Source of the DNA: REEB76 sp963774895 | GTDB taxonomy: Bacteria; Pseudomonadota; Gammaproteobacteria; Natronospirales; REEB76 | Reading direction: 5' to 3' | NCBI GenBank assembly: GCA_963774895.1 | Contig: CAVZGN010000003.1 | Coordinates: 417,422 to 481,421 of the forward strand | Length of the DNA stretch: 64,000 bases | Shown: one piece after another, positions 1-8,759 of the stretch | Layout: each line of letters opens with the position of its first letter | How positions within the stretch are numbered: the stretch's first letter is position 1 | Position numbers and translations under genes: made by a program | The notes under the pieces: generated by a model | Told to the model about the DNA's origin: nothing | What the model saw: the letters and a program-made list of their open reading frames with translations, nothing else | Database searches by the model: none

Positions 1-1
1 G

Positions 2-714
2 AAGATGCAGCTGGTGGAAGTGATTCATGCCGAAGATACCTCCGCGGATGAGATCGCCAAATGCCTGTCGTTCACCCGCCAGATCCACAAGTTAGCAGTG
101 CCGGTAAAGAGTTCCCCGGCTTCCTGGTGAATCGCATCCTTATGCCCTATCTGATGGAAGCCATGCTGGCCGCCGATGAGGGTGTGCCCCTGGAAGCCAT
201 CGACCAGGCAGCCCTGGATTACGGCATGCCCATGGGTCCGATGGAGCTCACCGATACCGTGGGACTGGATGTGTCACTTTCGGTGGCCCAGGTTTTCGCC
301 CATGAATTCCACAAGCCGATCCCCGAGAGCCTGACTCGGCTGGTCGCCGAGAAAAAGTTCGGGCGCAAGACCGGCGAAGGATTCTATAAATATCTGAATG
401 GAAAACCCGTTAAGGACAAGAGTCGCGCCCGCCAGATGCCTGCTGACCTACAGGACCGGCTGATCCTGCCGATGATCAACGAAGCGGTGGCGGTGCTGCG
501 TGAGCGCATCGTGGATGACACGGATCTGCTGGATGCCGGCGTGATCTTCGGCACGGGTTTCGCGCCCTTCCGCGGCGGACCCATCAACTATATTCGTGCC
601 ACCGGCGTAGACGATCTCAAGCGACGTTTGCAAAAATTGCAGGCCCAGCACGGTCAACGTTTCACGCCGGATGCCGGGTGGAACGCTCCTGCCCTCAAGG
701 AACCCAAAGCATGA
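2..714 (+). CDS. 3-hydroxyacyl-CoA dehydrogenase (FadB/FadJ-type alpha subunit), C-terminal part with apparent frameshift
   Basis: C-terminal part of a beta-oxidation multifunctional alpha subunit; the 5' end lies before the window. Bases 2-115 read in frame 2 as the end of the NAD-binding domain (KMQLVEVIHAEDTS...). The reading then has to move to frame 1 at about base 115 to continue as PGFLVNRILMPYL, MEAMLAADEGV, GPMELTDTVGLD and the second C-terminal half with GTGFAPFRGGP, ending in TGA at 712-714. Without the shift, frame 2 stops soon after (TGA near 129). The shift sits in a run of four C (114-117) where five would restore the frame, so it may be a sequencing or assembly error rather than a real lesion. 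The two halves match the 3HCDH C-terminal domains of FadB/FadJ, which oxidise 3-hydroxyacyl-CoA with NAD. The stop overlaps the next ATG (ATGA), so the thioesterase is coupled to it. Confidence 0.85.
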
Positions 715-1103
715 AATTCGAAAGCATGCCAAAAGACCATGAAGCGGCAGTCCGTACCTTGGCTATGCCCAAGGATACCAACGGCCTGGGCGATATCTTC
801 GGTGGCTGGATCATGTCGCATGCCGACATGGCCGGAGCCATCATCGCCTTCCGGCGCGCCGGCGGCCGAGTGGTGACCGTGGCGGTGAACGAATTCGTGT
901 TCGTGAGCCCGGTGTATGTGGGAGACGTGGTGAGCTTCTATACGGATATCGCGCGCGTGGGTAACACCTCCATCAGCATCGACGTGACGGTGTTTTCGCA
1001 GCGCAACGATGGTGAACACGAGAGTTGTGTGAAAGTGGCTACGGCACAGATGACCTACGTACGCGTGGGCGCCAATCGCCGGCCGGTATCGATCTCCAAG
1101 TGA
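711..1103 (+). CDS. Hotdog-fold acyl-CoA thioesterase (YciA-like)
   Basis: Predicted 130-residue single-hotdog thioesterase that hydrolyses acyl-CoA in the cytoplasm. The start is the ATG at 711, which overlaps the stop of the upstream beta-oxidation gene by four bases. Family marks are AMPKDTNGLGDIFGGWIMS, with the Asn/Asp-containing catalytic turn and the following central helix (HADMAGAIIAFRRAGGR), then VAVNEFVFVSPVYVGD, the typical second strand segment of YciA/acyl-CoA hydrolase proteins. The length is normal for this family. The context with a beta-oxidation subunit suggests release of CoA or control of the acyl-CoA pool during fatty-acid breakdown; the exact chain length preferred cannot be read from the sequence. 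Confidence 0.88.
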   Translation: MKFESMPKDHEAAVRTLAMPKDTNGLGDIFGGWIMSHADMAGAIIAFRRAGGRVVTVAVNEFVFVSPVYVGDVVSFYTDIARVGNTSISIDVTVFSQRNDGEHESCVKVATAQMTYVRVGANRRPVSISK

Positions 1104-1110
1104 CGCCTGC

Positions 1111-2151
1111 ATGCCAAATACACTTCCCAGTGAACGTCTCAAGGAATTCTCGCCGCTGAGCGGGTTGAAGCCGGAACACCTGAGCAGTCTGGTATCCAAG
1201 AGTGTCGTCCAGAAGCTGGACGCGGGCCGCTACCTCTTCAAACAGAAGGATACCGAAAGACGTAACGTCTATCTGATTAGCGGCTCTGTGGAACTGCGTT
1301 CCGGTGAGCTGGTTTTGGTAACCATCAAGGCAGGCTCTGACGAAGCCCGGCATCCACTGGCGCCACAGATTCCACGGCATGTCTCGGCACGCGCGGCGAC
1401 CGGCATCGAATACTTCGAGATCGACAGCGATCTTCTGGATATCATGCTTACCTGGGATCAAAGCGGCGCCTTCGAGGTGGGGGAACTCCAGGCCCAGGAA
1501 CAGCAGGAGCATGACTGGATGACCACAGTCCTGCAGGTCAAGGCATTCCACCGGATCCCGCCGGCGAACATCCAGACACTTTTCATGCGCATGGAGCACA
1601 TGAGCGCCAAGCAGGGTGCCGTCATCGTCAAACAGGGTGATGCAGGCGATTATTTTTATATCCTCACCCAGGGCCGCTGTTTGGTGACACGCGCAGCGCC
1701 CAACAGCAACAAAGCCATACAGCTGGCCGAACTGAGTGCCGGGGCAAGTTTCGGTGAAGAAGCCTTGCTGGCGGAATCCCAGCGCAACGCCAGCGTCAGC
1801 ATGCTCACGGGCGGCGCGCTGGTACGGCTTGCCAAGGAGGATTTCAAGGCTTTATTGATCGAGCCCCAGCAACAGCGGGTTGGACTCGAAGAAGCCAGGC
1901 AGATCGTGGCCGCAGGCGGTCAATGGCTGGATGTGCGCCTGCCGAGTGAATTCGAGAACTCGCATCCTGAAGGCGCACTCAATTTTCCCCTGTATTTTAT
2001 CCGCATGAAACTCGACAGCCTTGATCCCAAACGCAAGTACGTGGTGTGCTGCGATACCGGCCGGCGCAGCTCTGCAGGTGCATTTATCCTGAGTGAACGA
2101 GGTTTCGATGCGTATCTTCTGAAGAACGGCCTATCCAGTTACACGCTGTAA
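1111..2151 (+). CDS. Tandem cyclic-nucleotide-binding domain protein with C-terminal rhodanese domain
   Basis: Protein of 346 residues with three modules. Residues about 15-130 form a degenerate cNMP-binding (Crp-like) domain. Residues about 140-260 form a second, better preserved one, with GDAGDYFYILTQG and a phosphate-cassette-like FGEEALLAESQRNASV. Residues about 265-346 form a rhodanese domain, with WLDVRLPSEFENSHPEGALN and the active-site loop CDTGRRS; the catalytic Cys is about residue 314. There is no helix-turn-helix, so it is not a Crp-type regulator. Rhodanese domains carry persulfide sulfur or act as protein-interaction modules. The fusion implies nucleotide- or ligand-controlled sulfur transfer or signalling, but this is inference. 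It lies 7 bp after the thioesterase and probably shares its transcript. Confidence 0.85.
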   Translation: MPNTLPSERLKEFSPLSGLKPEHLSSLVSKSVVQKLDAGRYLFKQKDTERRNVYLISGSVELRSGELVLVTIKAGSDEARHPLAPQIPRHVSARAATGIEYFEIDSDLLDIMLTWDQSGAFEVGELQAQEQQEHDWMTTVLQVKAFHRIPPANIQTLFMRMEHMSAKQGAVIVKQGDAGDYFYILTQGRCLVTRAAPNSNKAIQLAELSAGASFGEEALLAESQRNASVSMLTGGALVRLAKEDFKALLIEPQQQRVGLEEARQIVAAGGQWLDVRLPSEFENSHPEGALNFPLYFIRMKLDSLDPKRKYVVCCDTGRRSSAGAFILSERGFDAYLLKNGLSSYTL

Positions 2152-2172
2152 TGAAGCGCACATAGAGGTGTT

Positions 2173-3477
2173 TCAGTCTGAAGAATAAGCCTGGTCAGGC
2201 TGGCCATGCAGTCGGTTGAAATGCCCAATTTCCTCCACCACGATGCGCATCGCCTGTTTTTCCGTTTCTGTAAGATAAGGATTCCAGATATCGAAGATCA
2301 GGACCACCCGGGTCTGATCGCTTCGGTTCCAGGCTTCGTGCTCGAAAGTGTCATCGAACACGATGCATTCACCTTCTTTCCAGCCACGGGTTTCATCACC
2401 GACACGAATGCCGCAGTCTGGGGGGATAATCAGCGGCAAGTGCGTCACCAGGCGGGTGTTTATGACGCCGGTGTGTGGCGGTATATAGGCTCCGGGTTTC
2501 AGCACAGAAAAGAATACTTCGGGCGAATGCTCCGCCACGCAGCTGAGCGGCAGGCTGTCAAGTAGTTGTGCGGTTATCGGACAGCGGCGGCAATTGTCGT
2601 CGAAACGCCGCCCATCACGATAGAAAAAGAACGCATTCCAGTTGGGTGAATAATTGAGCGCTTCCCAATAGGCAGTGCCCGGGTGATCGCGCGGCATTTC
2701 TATGAAGGGTCGGAAACCCTGGTCCGCATGCAGTACTTTGGCCAGTTCTACGCGGATCTCAGACGTATGAGTTTCAATCTTTTCCAGCCATGGGAAATCC
2801 ATACGCTTAAACCAAGCATGGCTCGGAATGCCCGGGAAGGTCATGAACGTGGGACGCTGCATGGGATGACCGGTTGCTTGCGGTTCCTGACCCAGATACA
2901 TCCGCAGGCAATGGTCAACGCGGCTAAATTCCTCAGCGGCGTGTTGCATCCGCAAGGGAGCCAGCACTCGTTTGAGATGTTCCGCACGCGCCTGCTGCAC
3001 CACTGTCATGGCATGCTCCAGCAGTTGGCGCAACCCGGCCGGAAGTTTTTGCATCTGTACCAGCAGCCCGATACGCTCCGCCAACGAGAGTGTCGCTAGA
3101 TAAATGCTGAGGGCTTCCTGGCGTCTGCCGGCCTGTTCCAGCACCGCGCCTTTGTTCAGCAGCGCTACTGGATAATCGGGTTTGATTTGCAGGGCCGCAT
3201 CGAAGGCCGCGAGCGCTTCCGGCAACTGGCCACGCCCCCGGTAGGCGAGTCCGAGGTTTTTGTGCAGGCTGGCATCGCTGGGATTGTGAGCCAACGCGCG
3301 CTGCAATAATTCTATACTTTGGGAAAACTGCCCGGAACCGAGTGCCTGGGTCGCGAAGAAATTCAGTGCTTCCGGATGCTGGGGATCATGCTGCAGGAGT
3401 TGCGAATACAGGGATGTTGCCTGCTGCCATTGGCCGGCTTGCGCACATCGGCGTGCGCTTTCCACCAGTGCATCCAT
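2173..3477 (-). CDS. TPR protein with aspartyl/asparaginyl beta-hydroxylase domain
   Basis: The ATG at 3477 gives 434 residues; a longer in-frame opening upstream runs into the pilZ-like gene and lacks TPR character. Residues 1-180 are tetratricopeptide repeats (AEALFEQ-like helices such as NPSDASLHKNLGLAYRGRG and KPDYPVALLNKGAVLEQAGR). The C-terminal ~200 residues match the Asp/Asn beta-hydroxylase family (2-oxoglutarate/Fe(II) dioxygenase fold): FFFYRDGRRFDDNC, IPPHTGVINTRLVTHLPLI with a candidate metal His, GECIVFDDTFEHEAWN with the second His, and an Arg (QTRVVLIFDIWNP) for 2-oxoglutarate. Its substrate is unknown; bacterial relatives hydroxylate proteins or lipids. It is the last gene of the fab-to-pilZ minus-strand block and converges on the cNMP/rhodanese gene with only 21 bp between stops. 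Confidence 0.88.
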   Translation of the reverse strand: MDALVESARRCAQAGQWQQATSLYSQLLQHDPQHPEALNFFATQALGSGQFSQSIELLQRALAHNPSDASLHKNLGLAYRGRGQLPEALAAFDAALQIKPDYPVALLNKGAVLEQAGRRQEALSIYLATLSLAERIGLLVQMQKLPAGLRQLLEHAMTVVQQARAEHLKRVLAPLRMQHAAEEFSRVDHCLRMYLGQEPQATGHPMQRPTFMTFPGIPSHAWFKRMDFPWLEKIETHTSEIRVELAKVLHADQGFRPFIEMPRDHPGTAYWEALNYSPNWNAFFFYRDGRRFDDNCRRCPITAQLLDSLPLSCVAEHSPEVFFSVLKPGAYIPPHTGVINTRLVTHLPLIIPPDCGIRVGDETRGWKEGECIVFDDTFEHEAWNRSDQTRVVLIFDIWNPYLTETEKQAMRIVVEEIGHFNRLHGQPDQAYSSD

Positions 3478-3523
3478 GTCGTGAGGTTCCGATGCGGAAC
3501 GAGTGTTCACACTGTGAAAACAA

Positions 3524-3871
3524 TTACATGGTGTGGGTCGGACGGTCGGCCTGCAATGCACCGCCCAGCAAGCTCTCGATTTTGCGCTGTGTATTGCCGC
3601 CATCCTGTTCACTGAATTGCACGCCAATGCCCATGGCGCGTGAACGGTTCGTGCTGCGCGGCGTGACCCATGCGACTTTAGCTGCCACCGGCAGGCGTTC
3701 AGGAGAATCTATGAGCTGCAACAGGATAAAAACTTCATCGCCCAGTTGATAGGCCTTATTGGTGGGAATGAACAACCCGCCGTTTTTTACAAACGGCATG
3801 TAAGCACTGTACAGGGCGCTCTTGTCCTTGATGACAAGATTGAGTATGCCCTGTTGGTGGGGCGCATTCAT
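3524..3871 (-). CDS. pilZ: PilZ domain protein (type IV pilus assembly PilZ)
   Basis: 115-residue PilZ-fold protein. The position directly after holB is the classic site of the type IV pilus biogenesis gene pilZ in Pseudomonas and Xanthomonas. The sequence has the short opening strand and the core YMPFVKNGGLFIPTN...YQLGDEVFILLQL...LPVAAKVAWVTP of this type. It lacks the RxxxR...DxSxxG c-di-GMP-binding motif, as is known for canonical PilZ, which works in the PilB/FimX pathway rather than as a c-di-GMP receptor. A strong Shine-Dalgarno (GGGGAGGA) lies inside the end of holB, just before the ATG at 3871. No other pilus genes are in the window. Confidence 0.92.
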   Translation of the reverse strand: MNAPHQQGILNLVIKDKSALYSAYMPFVKNGGLFIPTNKAYQLGDEVFILLQLIDSPERLPVAAKVAWVTPRSTNRSRAMGIGVQFSEQDGGNTQRKIESLLGGALQADRPTHTM

Positions 3872-3875
3872 GCAG

Positions 3876-4904
3876 TTATCCTCCCCGTGCGGCGAGCGGA
3901 GCCGTCTCCAATGTTTGCAATCCTTCCGACCAGTCCGTTAACAGTCCTTCCAACAGCAACTGCCCGTTCACCGATGTCGTGGACAGTGCGATCGCCTGAT
4001 TTATGCGATTCAGGAAGGCATGTAGGCCACGCAAGTTTATCCCCATGAGGGCTTTTTGCAACATTACCAGCGCATCGGCATTGATAATTCCGGGTTCCAG
4101 TGGATTATCGGTGGATGCTAACGTGATCAGGTCCGCGATCCAGGTTTGCAATAATCTCAGTACTAGAGACAGATTTTCCTTGTTGGCTTCGGCGGCACAG
4201 CGGATGGGATTGCGCTGGCCGCTGCGCAGTTCCATCAACATCTGGTAGAAATCCAGCCGTGCCTGCGATAGTTCATTATTGGCCAGTTCTTGTGCCAGCA
4301 AAGGGCCACCACCGGCAATTCTAAGCAGCGCCGGCCAGTCAGGCCTTGATGCATGCTGGTTAAGCCAGCCGACGGCTGCATCCGTCGAGGGCGTGCTGAT
4401 GCGCACGGCCTGACAGCGGCTGCGGATGGTGGCCGGTAAGCGTGCTGGACGGGCAGACACCAGCAGCAACAGCGTGTTCGCGGACGGTTCTTCCAGAGTC
4501 TTCAATAGGCTGTTGGCGGCATTGACATTCATGGCATCGGCGGGGGTCACTACGGCGATTTTCCAGCCGTTATATTGGCTGGTGAGCGCCAGTTTCTGCA
4601 ATAGTTCGCGGATCTGGTCCACCAGGATTCCGCTCTTGTCTTCAGCTATGGTCACCCGATGGAAATCCGGGTGGGCGGATGCGGCCAGCTGGCGACAGGC
4701 GCCACAGTGTCCGCAGGCCTGAGCATGCTCGGGCTGCCGGCACAGGGCTAAGGCCGCGAATGCCAATGCGAAATGCTGCTTGCCGATACCCGCCACGCCG
4801 GAAATCAACAACGCATGCGGCAGAGTGCCGTTCTGCAGGCGTGTCTGCAGTCGTTGCCATTCCGGCAACTGCCAAGGTAATGGCTGTAAGGATGTTGCCG
4901 TCAT
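3876..4904 (-). CDS. holB: DNA polymerase III subunit delta'
   Basis: 342 residues from the ATG at 4904; a longer in-frame opening would run into tmk. This is a clamp-loader AAA+ subunit that helps load the beta clamp at replication forks. The nucleotide-binding loop is GVAGIGKQHFA and the zinc module CRQPEHAQACGHCGACR carries the four Cys expected of delta'. ANSLLKTLEEPS and the arginine-finger region LPATIRSRCQ follow. The C-terminal ~130 residues form the collar domain. It starts 4 bp after the tmk stop, and its own 3' end carries the Shine-Dalgarno of pilZ. Confidence 0.95.
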   Translation of the reverse strand: MTATSLQPLPWQLPEWQRLQTRLQNGTLPHALLISGVAGIGKQHFALAFAALALCRQPEHAQACGHCGACRQLAASAHPDFHRVTIAEDKSGILVDQIRELLQKLALTSQYNGWKIAVVTPADAMNVNAANSLLKTLEEPSANTLLLLVSARPARLPATIRSRCQAVRISTPSTDAAVGWLNQHASRPDWPALLRIAGGGPLLAQELANNELSQARLDFYQMLMELRSGQRNPIRCAAEANKENLSLVLRLLQTWIADLITLASTDNPLEPGIINADALVMLQKALMGINLRGLHAFLNRINQAIALSTTSVNGQLLLEGLLTDWSEGLQTLETAPLAARGG

Positions 4905-4908
4905 GGTG

Positions 4909-5559
4909 TCATAGCCATCGGGCCAGGTGTTTATCCAATAACACCGAGATCTGCGTTTGCACATCAGCGATGCTGCTGCCGGCGTTCACGAGCTTGATGC
5001 GTCGCGGATCGCGCCGCGCGCGCGCTAAATACACGCGCCGCGCACGCTTGAAAAATTCGTCTTTTTCCTGTTCAAAGCGATCCAGTGATCCGCGCTGCTT
5101 GGCACGCGACATGCCGACCTTGATTCGGGCATCCAGCAATAGGGTCAGGTCAGGTCGCAAACCTTTCAGCACCATGCGCTCTAGCAATTCGATATGCCGC
5201 GCGGGGATGCCGCGGCCGCCGCCCTGATAGGCATAACTGGCGTCAGTGAAACGGTCGCAGACTACCCAGGTACCTGCCGTCAGCGCCGGCCTGATTACAT
5301 TCTCCACATGCAAGGCGCGTGCTGCGAACATCAGCAACAGTTCTGCCATGGGCTGAAAATGCTCCGTGCAGTTCGTCAACAACAGCTTGCGGATCTCGTC
5401 TGCGGCAGGCGTGCCGCCCGGTTCACGCGTCACCAGCACACTGAGTCCGCGAGACCGCAGATAGTTGCCCAAGTAATCCAGATGCGTGGATTTACCCACA
5501 CCCTCAACCCCTTCCAGGGTGATGAACTTGGCGCGCAGGTTTTGCTTGCGGCGTTTCAT
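4909..5559 (-). CDS. tmk: Thymidylate kinase (dTMP kinase)
   Basis: 216 residues from the ATG at 5559; an upstream in-frame TTG at 5565 is a less likely start. It phosphorylates dTMP to dTDP with ATP. The P-loop is EGVEGVGKST, followed by VLVTREPGGTPAADEIR (the DRE/DRY-region Arg in the substrate pocket), the DRFTDASYAYQGGGRG segment that binds dTMP, and the lid Arg-rich region SRAKQRGSLDRFEQE, typical of the bacterial type. It starts just after the mltG stop, as in the standard mltG-tmk-holB order. Confidence 0.96.
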   Translation of the reverse strand: MKRRKQNLRAKFITLEGVEGVGKSTHLDYLGNYLRSRGLSVLVTREPGGTPAADEIRKLLLTNCTEHFQPMAELLLMFAARALHVENVIRPALTAGTWVVCDRFTDASYAYQGGGRGIPARHIELLERMVLKGLRPDLTLLLDARIKVGMSRAKQRGSLDRFEQEKDEFFKRARRVYLARARRDPRRIKLVNAGSSIADVQTQISVLLDKHLARWL

Positions 5560-5561
5560 GG

Positions 5562-6572
5562 TCAATGATGCTTGATCTGGTATTTTTGGACTGCCGCTGC
5601 CTGCTCGGCCAGGGTGGCTGAAAACTGATGGGTGCCATCACCACGCGCCACGAAATACAGCGCATCCCCAGGTGTTGGGCGCAAAGCCGCCTCGATGGAT
5701 GCCTGGCTTGGCATACAGATGGGCGTGGGTGGCAGACCATTGCGGGTATAGGTGTTGTAAGGCGTGTCAGTGCGCAGATCTTTGTAGGTGATTTTTCCAT
5801 GATACTGGACACCCAAACCGTAAATAACCGTGGGGTCAGTCTGTAATTTCATGCCTTTTTGCAGACGGCGTACGAATACGCCTGCGATCTGGCCGCGCTC
5901 CTGGGGTTGCGCAGTCTCCTTCTCGATGATGGACGCCATGATCAATGCATCGTAAGGTGATTTATATGGAAGCCCGGGCGCTCGCATTTGCCAGGCAATA
6001 TCTAAATGTTCCTGCATCGTGTGATAGGCGCGCTCAAGAAAAGCGCTATCACTGGTGCCTTTGGGAAACTGGTAGGTATTGGGATAAAAACGGCCTTCGG
6101 GGTTATCGCCGGCATGGCCCAACTTTGACATGATAGTGTTCGCATCACTGCCATCCAATGTATGACTGAGCGCTGCATCGCCCTCCACGCTGATCAATAC
6201 CTGCGAGAATGTCCAGCCTTCCACCAGCGTCAATGAGTGCATCACCACTTTGCCGCTCTTGAGCAACTCCAGCAGCGCCGCGACACTGGTTCCAGGCTCC
6301 ACCAAGTATTCACCGGCGCGGATCGCATCCGCATCACCCCGCAGGCGCGCCAGCAGCACCAGATCCAGAGGGTGTGGCAGTACCCCCTGAGCATGCAGGC
6401 TGGTGGCGACCAGACGCAAGGATTCACCCGGCTGGACGTCGACATCCATTGATCGGCCGGTTACCACCGGAGTCAGATACCAACGCGCGTAAAGCAATCC
6501 AGTCACGCAGAGCGCAGCGAGCAATAGCAAGCCGATGAGTGTTCTTAAACCTAACCTGTACGACAACTGCAC
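5562..6572 (-). CDS. mltG: Endolytic peptidoglycan transglycosylase MltG
   Basis: 336 residues, inner-membrane anchored by one N-terminal helix (LIGLLLLAALCVTGLLYARW, residues about 13-32) with the catalytic part in the periplasm. A LysM-like region follows (PGESLRLVATSLHAQGV), then the YceG catalytic domain with MASIIEKET, containing the proposed catalytic Glu, and LQTDPTVIYGLG and NTYTRNGLPPTPI. MltG cleaves nascent glycan strands and is thought to set strand length. The start is GTG at 6572 with AAGGA just upstream. It sits between pabC and tmk, as in most gammaproteobacteria. Confidence 0.95.
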   Translation of the reverse strand: MQLSYRLGLRTLIGLLLLAALCVTGLLYARWYLTPVVTGRSMDVDVQPGESLRLVATSLHAQGVLPHPLDLVLLARLRGDADAIRAGEYLVEPGTSVAALLELLKSGKVVMHSLTLVEGWTFSQVLISVEGDAALSHTLDGSDANTIMSKLGHAGDNPEGRFYPNTYQFPKGTSDSAFLERAYHTMQEHLDIAWQMRAPGLPYKSPYDALIMASIIEKETAQPQERGQIAGVFVRRLQKGMKLQTDPTVIYGLGVQYHGKITYKDLRTDTPYNTYTRNGLPPTPICMPSQASIEAALRPTPGDALYFVARGDGTHQFSATLAEQAAAVQKYQIKHH

Positions 6573-6579
6573 GGTCCTT

Positions 6580-7401
6580 TCATGTTTCTGAGGCCCAACG
6601 TTGTGCCTGGCGTGTCATGGAACCGATGGAATATTTCCAATGACCGATGGCCGTCACCGGCCATACGCCGATGAGGGAATTACACACAAATATCTCCTGA
6701 GCCTGCATCAGTTCCGTGAGTGACAGGCTTGTTACACGCACGGCAACCCCTGCTTGCTCGGCGTGTTCCAGCAGATGTCGGCGCATCACGCCGGCCACAC
6801 CGCAACGCCGCAGATCGGGCGTGGCGAGTACCCCATGATCCAGCCAGGCGAATACATTACTCATTGTACATTCGATGACCGAACCTTCCGCATCCAGCAT
6901 GAGCCCTTCCTGCACTTGGTCGATTTCTGACCACTCAGCGCGAGCCAACACCTGTTCCAGGCGATTCAGATGCTTGAGACCGGCAAGCCGCTTATTATGG
7001 CCAAGATGAGTGTCACAAATTCTCAAGTGCACGCCATCGGTACTGTTTTCTGCTGGATACTGCGGCCAGGGATGGCGCGTAAGAATGCGGGTAGTCTGTG
7101 AAGCGTTGGTAAACTGATAGCCGCGATTCCCGCATCCACGGGTAACGATCAGTTTGAGCACGGCGGCTGCTTGACCGGCAGCAACTGATAACAGTTCGGC
7201 GCGTAAAATCTCTTCAGAGGGTGCATGCAACTGCAGGCGCCTGCAGCCTTCATGCAAGCGTTCCAGATGATAATCAAGCAGCCTTATCCGGCCGGCATTC
7301 ACCGCCAAGGTCTCGAACAACCCGTCGCCATACTGCAAACCGCGATCAGCGATCGGGATCTTGTCGCCTGCTTGTCCATTGATCCAGGATTCCGTGCTCA
7401 T
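6580..7401 (-). CDS. pabC: Aminodeoxychorismate lyase
   Basis: 273-residue PLP enzyme of fold-type IV (branched-chain aminotransferase-like) that turns 4-amino-4-deoxychorismate into p-aminobenzoate and pyruvate for folate. Visible marks are DRGLQYGDGLFETLAV near the N terminus, RGCGNRGYQF, and GLKHLNRLEQVLARAEW with the PLP Lys. EGSVIECTMSNVFAW and IFVCNSLIGVWPV follow. The ATG at 7401 overlaps the pabB stop by four bases, so the two PABA genes are coupled. Confidence 0.95.
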   Translation of the reverse strand: MSTESWINGQAGDKIPIADRGLQYGDGLFETLAVNAGRIRLLDYHLERLHEGCRRLQLHAPSEEILRAELLSVAAGQAAAVLKLIVTRGCGNRGYQFTNASQTTRILTRHPWPQYPAENSTDGVHLRICDTHLGHNKRLAGLKHLNRLEQVLARAEWSEIDQVQEGLMLDAEGSVIECTMSNVFAWLDHGVLATPDLRRCGVAGVMRRHLLEHAEQAGVAVRVTSLSLTELMQAQEIFVCNSLIGVWPVTAIGHWKYSIGSMTRQAQRWASET

Positions 7402-8759
7402 ACTTCGCAACCCAACGCGCGCACCAAGCCTAAGGCCTTGGCACGTGTTTCTTCCAGTTCCCGTTCCGGGATTGAATCGGCCACGATGCCGGCGCCGGCA
7501 CGGAATTCAAGCTGTCGTCCGTGCTGCACCAATGTGCGTATCAGGATATTGAGATCGAGATCGCCGTCACGATTCAGGTAACCCATAGCACCGGTATAGG
7601 CGCCTCGCGGAGCCGCTTCCAGTTCAGCGATAATCTGCATACAGCGCACCTTGGGGCAGCCTGTGATGGTGCCACCCGGGAAGACTGCACGCAGAACCTC
7701 CCCCGGGGTTGTCTCCGGTCGCAGCTGCCCGCAGACATTCGAAACGATATGGTGCACATGCTGATAGGACTCCACTACCATCATTTCATCCACACGCACG
7801 CTGCCGGCTTTGCATATACGTCCCAGGTCATTGCGTTCCAGATCAAGAAGCATCACATGTTCGGCGCGTTCTTTGGGGTGCGTGATCAATTCACGGATCA
7901 AATTGGTATCGCGTAGTGCATCGGAGCTGCGTGGGCGGGTGCCGGCGATGGGACGCACTTCCACCCGGCTGCCATGCGTCCGCACCAGGCGTTCCGGCGA
8001 TGAGCTGATGATGGCATGTTCACCTATTCGCGCGAGTCCTGCGAACGGCGCTGGATTGGCGGCTCGAAGGCGGCGATAGATCGCCGCTGACGTAACTCGC
8101 GGGAAAAGTTCTGCCTGCCAGCGGCGCGAGAGATTGGCTTGGTAAATATCGCCAGCATGAATGTAGCGGCGCGCGCGCGTGACACTATCAAGATAACGCC
8201 CCGGTTCCTCCTCATCCAACGCGGCGCTCAAGAGATTGGAGGACATGTCCTGGGAGGCGCGAACCCTATCGGTGTTCATGTTCGCAAGCAGCTCCGCTTT
8301 CTCCACTTCGACGACCCGTTGGAACGTATGTGAGGCATGATCGCGAATGAAAGCCGCGGGTACCCGTATGGCCGTGGCTACGGGAATTTCCGCTTGCATC
8401 GCTAATTTGAGAATAGGCTCGATTTGCTGTGCGAGCTCATAGCCGAGAAACAGGAACCAGCCGCCACGAAATATTGGCGCGTGTGCCGATGATTTCGGCA
8501 ATCGCAAGTCTCGCCACCAATGGTCCAGCGCCAGTAGGAAATCACCACCTGCCTGGTCTGCATACGGGCCCGTGAGATGACCGTCGGCATGTAATACCAA
8601 GGCTTCGCCCGGATAGGCGAGCAAGAGATCATAACGGCCCTGGACGGCGCTTTGCAGTAGATAAGGGTAAAGCTCGGGATTCGCACTGTGGAAGTCGAGC
8701 AGGTCGACCGGCGCAGTTAATCGCTGGCTCACGAATGGTTGATCAAGGGCAGTATCCAT
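7398..8759 (-). CDS. pabB: Aminodeoxychorismate synthase component I
   Basis: 453-residue chorismate-utilising enzyme of p-aminobenzoate synthesis; it adds ammonia from PabA to chorismate. The catalytic C-terminal half has VEVRPIAGTRPR, EHVMLLDLERNDLGR, VHHIVSNVCGQL and PGGTITGCPKVRCMQI. The Lys of TGCPK is the PabB-type nucleophile residue, separating it from TrpE, which lacks that Lys. No glutamine amidotransferase (pabA) is in the window. The ATG at 8759 has no good ribosome site of its own; a strong AAGGAG with a short 11-codon frame lies just upstream (see regulatory entry). A pabB between fabF and pabC is less usual than fabF directly before pabC. Confidence 0.94.
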   Translation of the reverse strand: MDTALDQPFVSQRLTAPVDLLDFHSANPELYPYLLQSAVQGRYDLLLAYPGEALVLHADGHLTGPYADQAGGDFLLALDHWWRDLRLPKSSAHAPIFRGGWFLFLGYELAQQIEPILKLAMQAEIPVATAIRVPAAFIRDHASHTFQRVVEVEKAELLANMNTDRVRASQDMSSNLLSAALDEEEPGRYLDSVTRARRYIHAGDIYQANLSRRWQAELFPRVTSAAIYRRLRAANPAPFAGLARIGEHAIISSSPERLVRTHGSRVEVRPIAGTRPRSSDALRDTNLIRELITHPKERAEHVMLLDLERNDLGRICKAGSVRVDEMMVVESYQHVHHIVSNVCGQLRPETTPGEVLRAVFPGGTITGCPKVRCMQIIAELEAAPRGAYTGAMGYLNRDGDLDLNILIRTLVQHGRQLEFRAGAGIVADSIPERELEETRAKALGLVRALGCEV

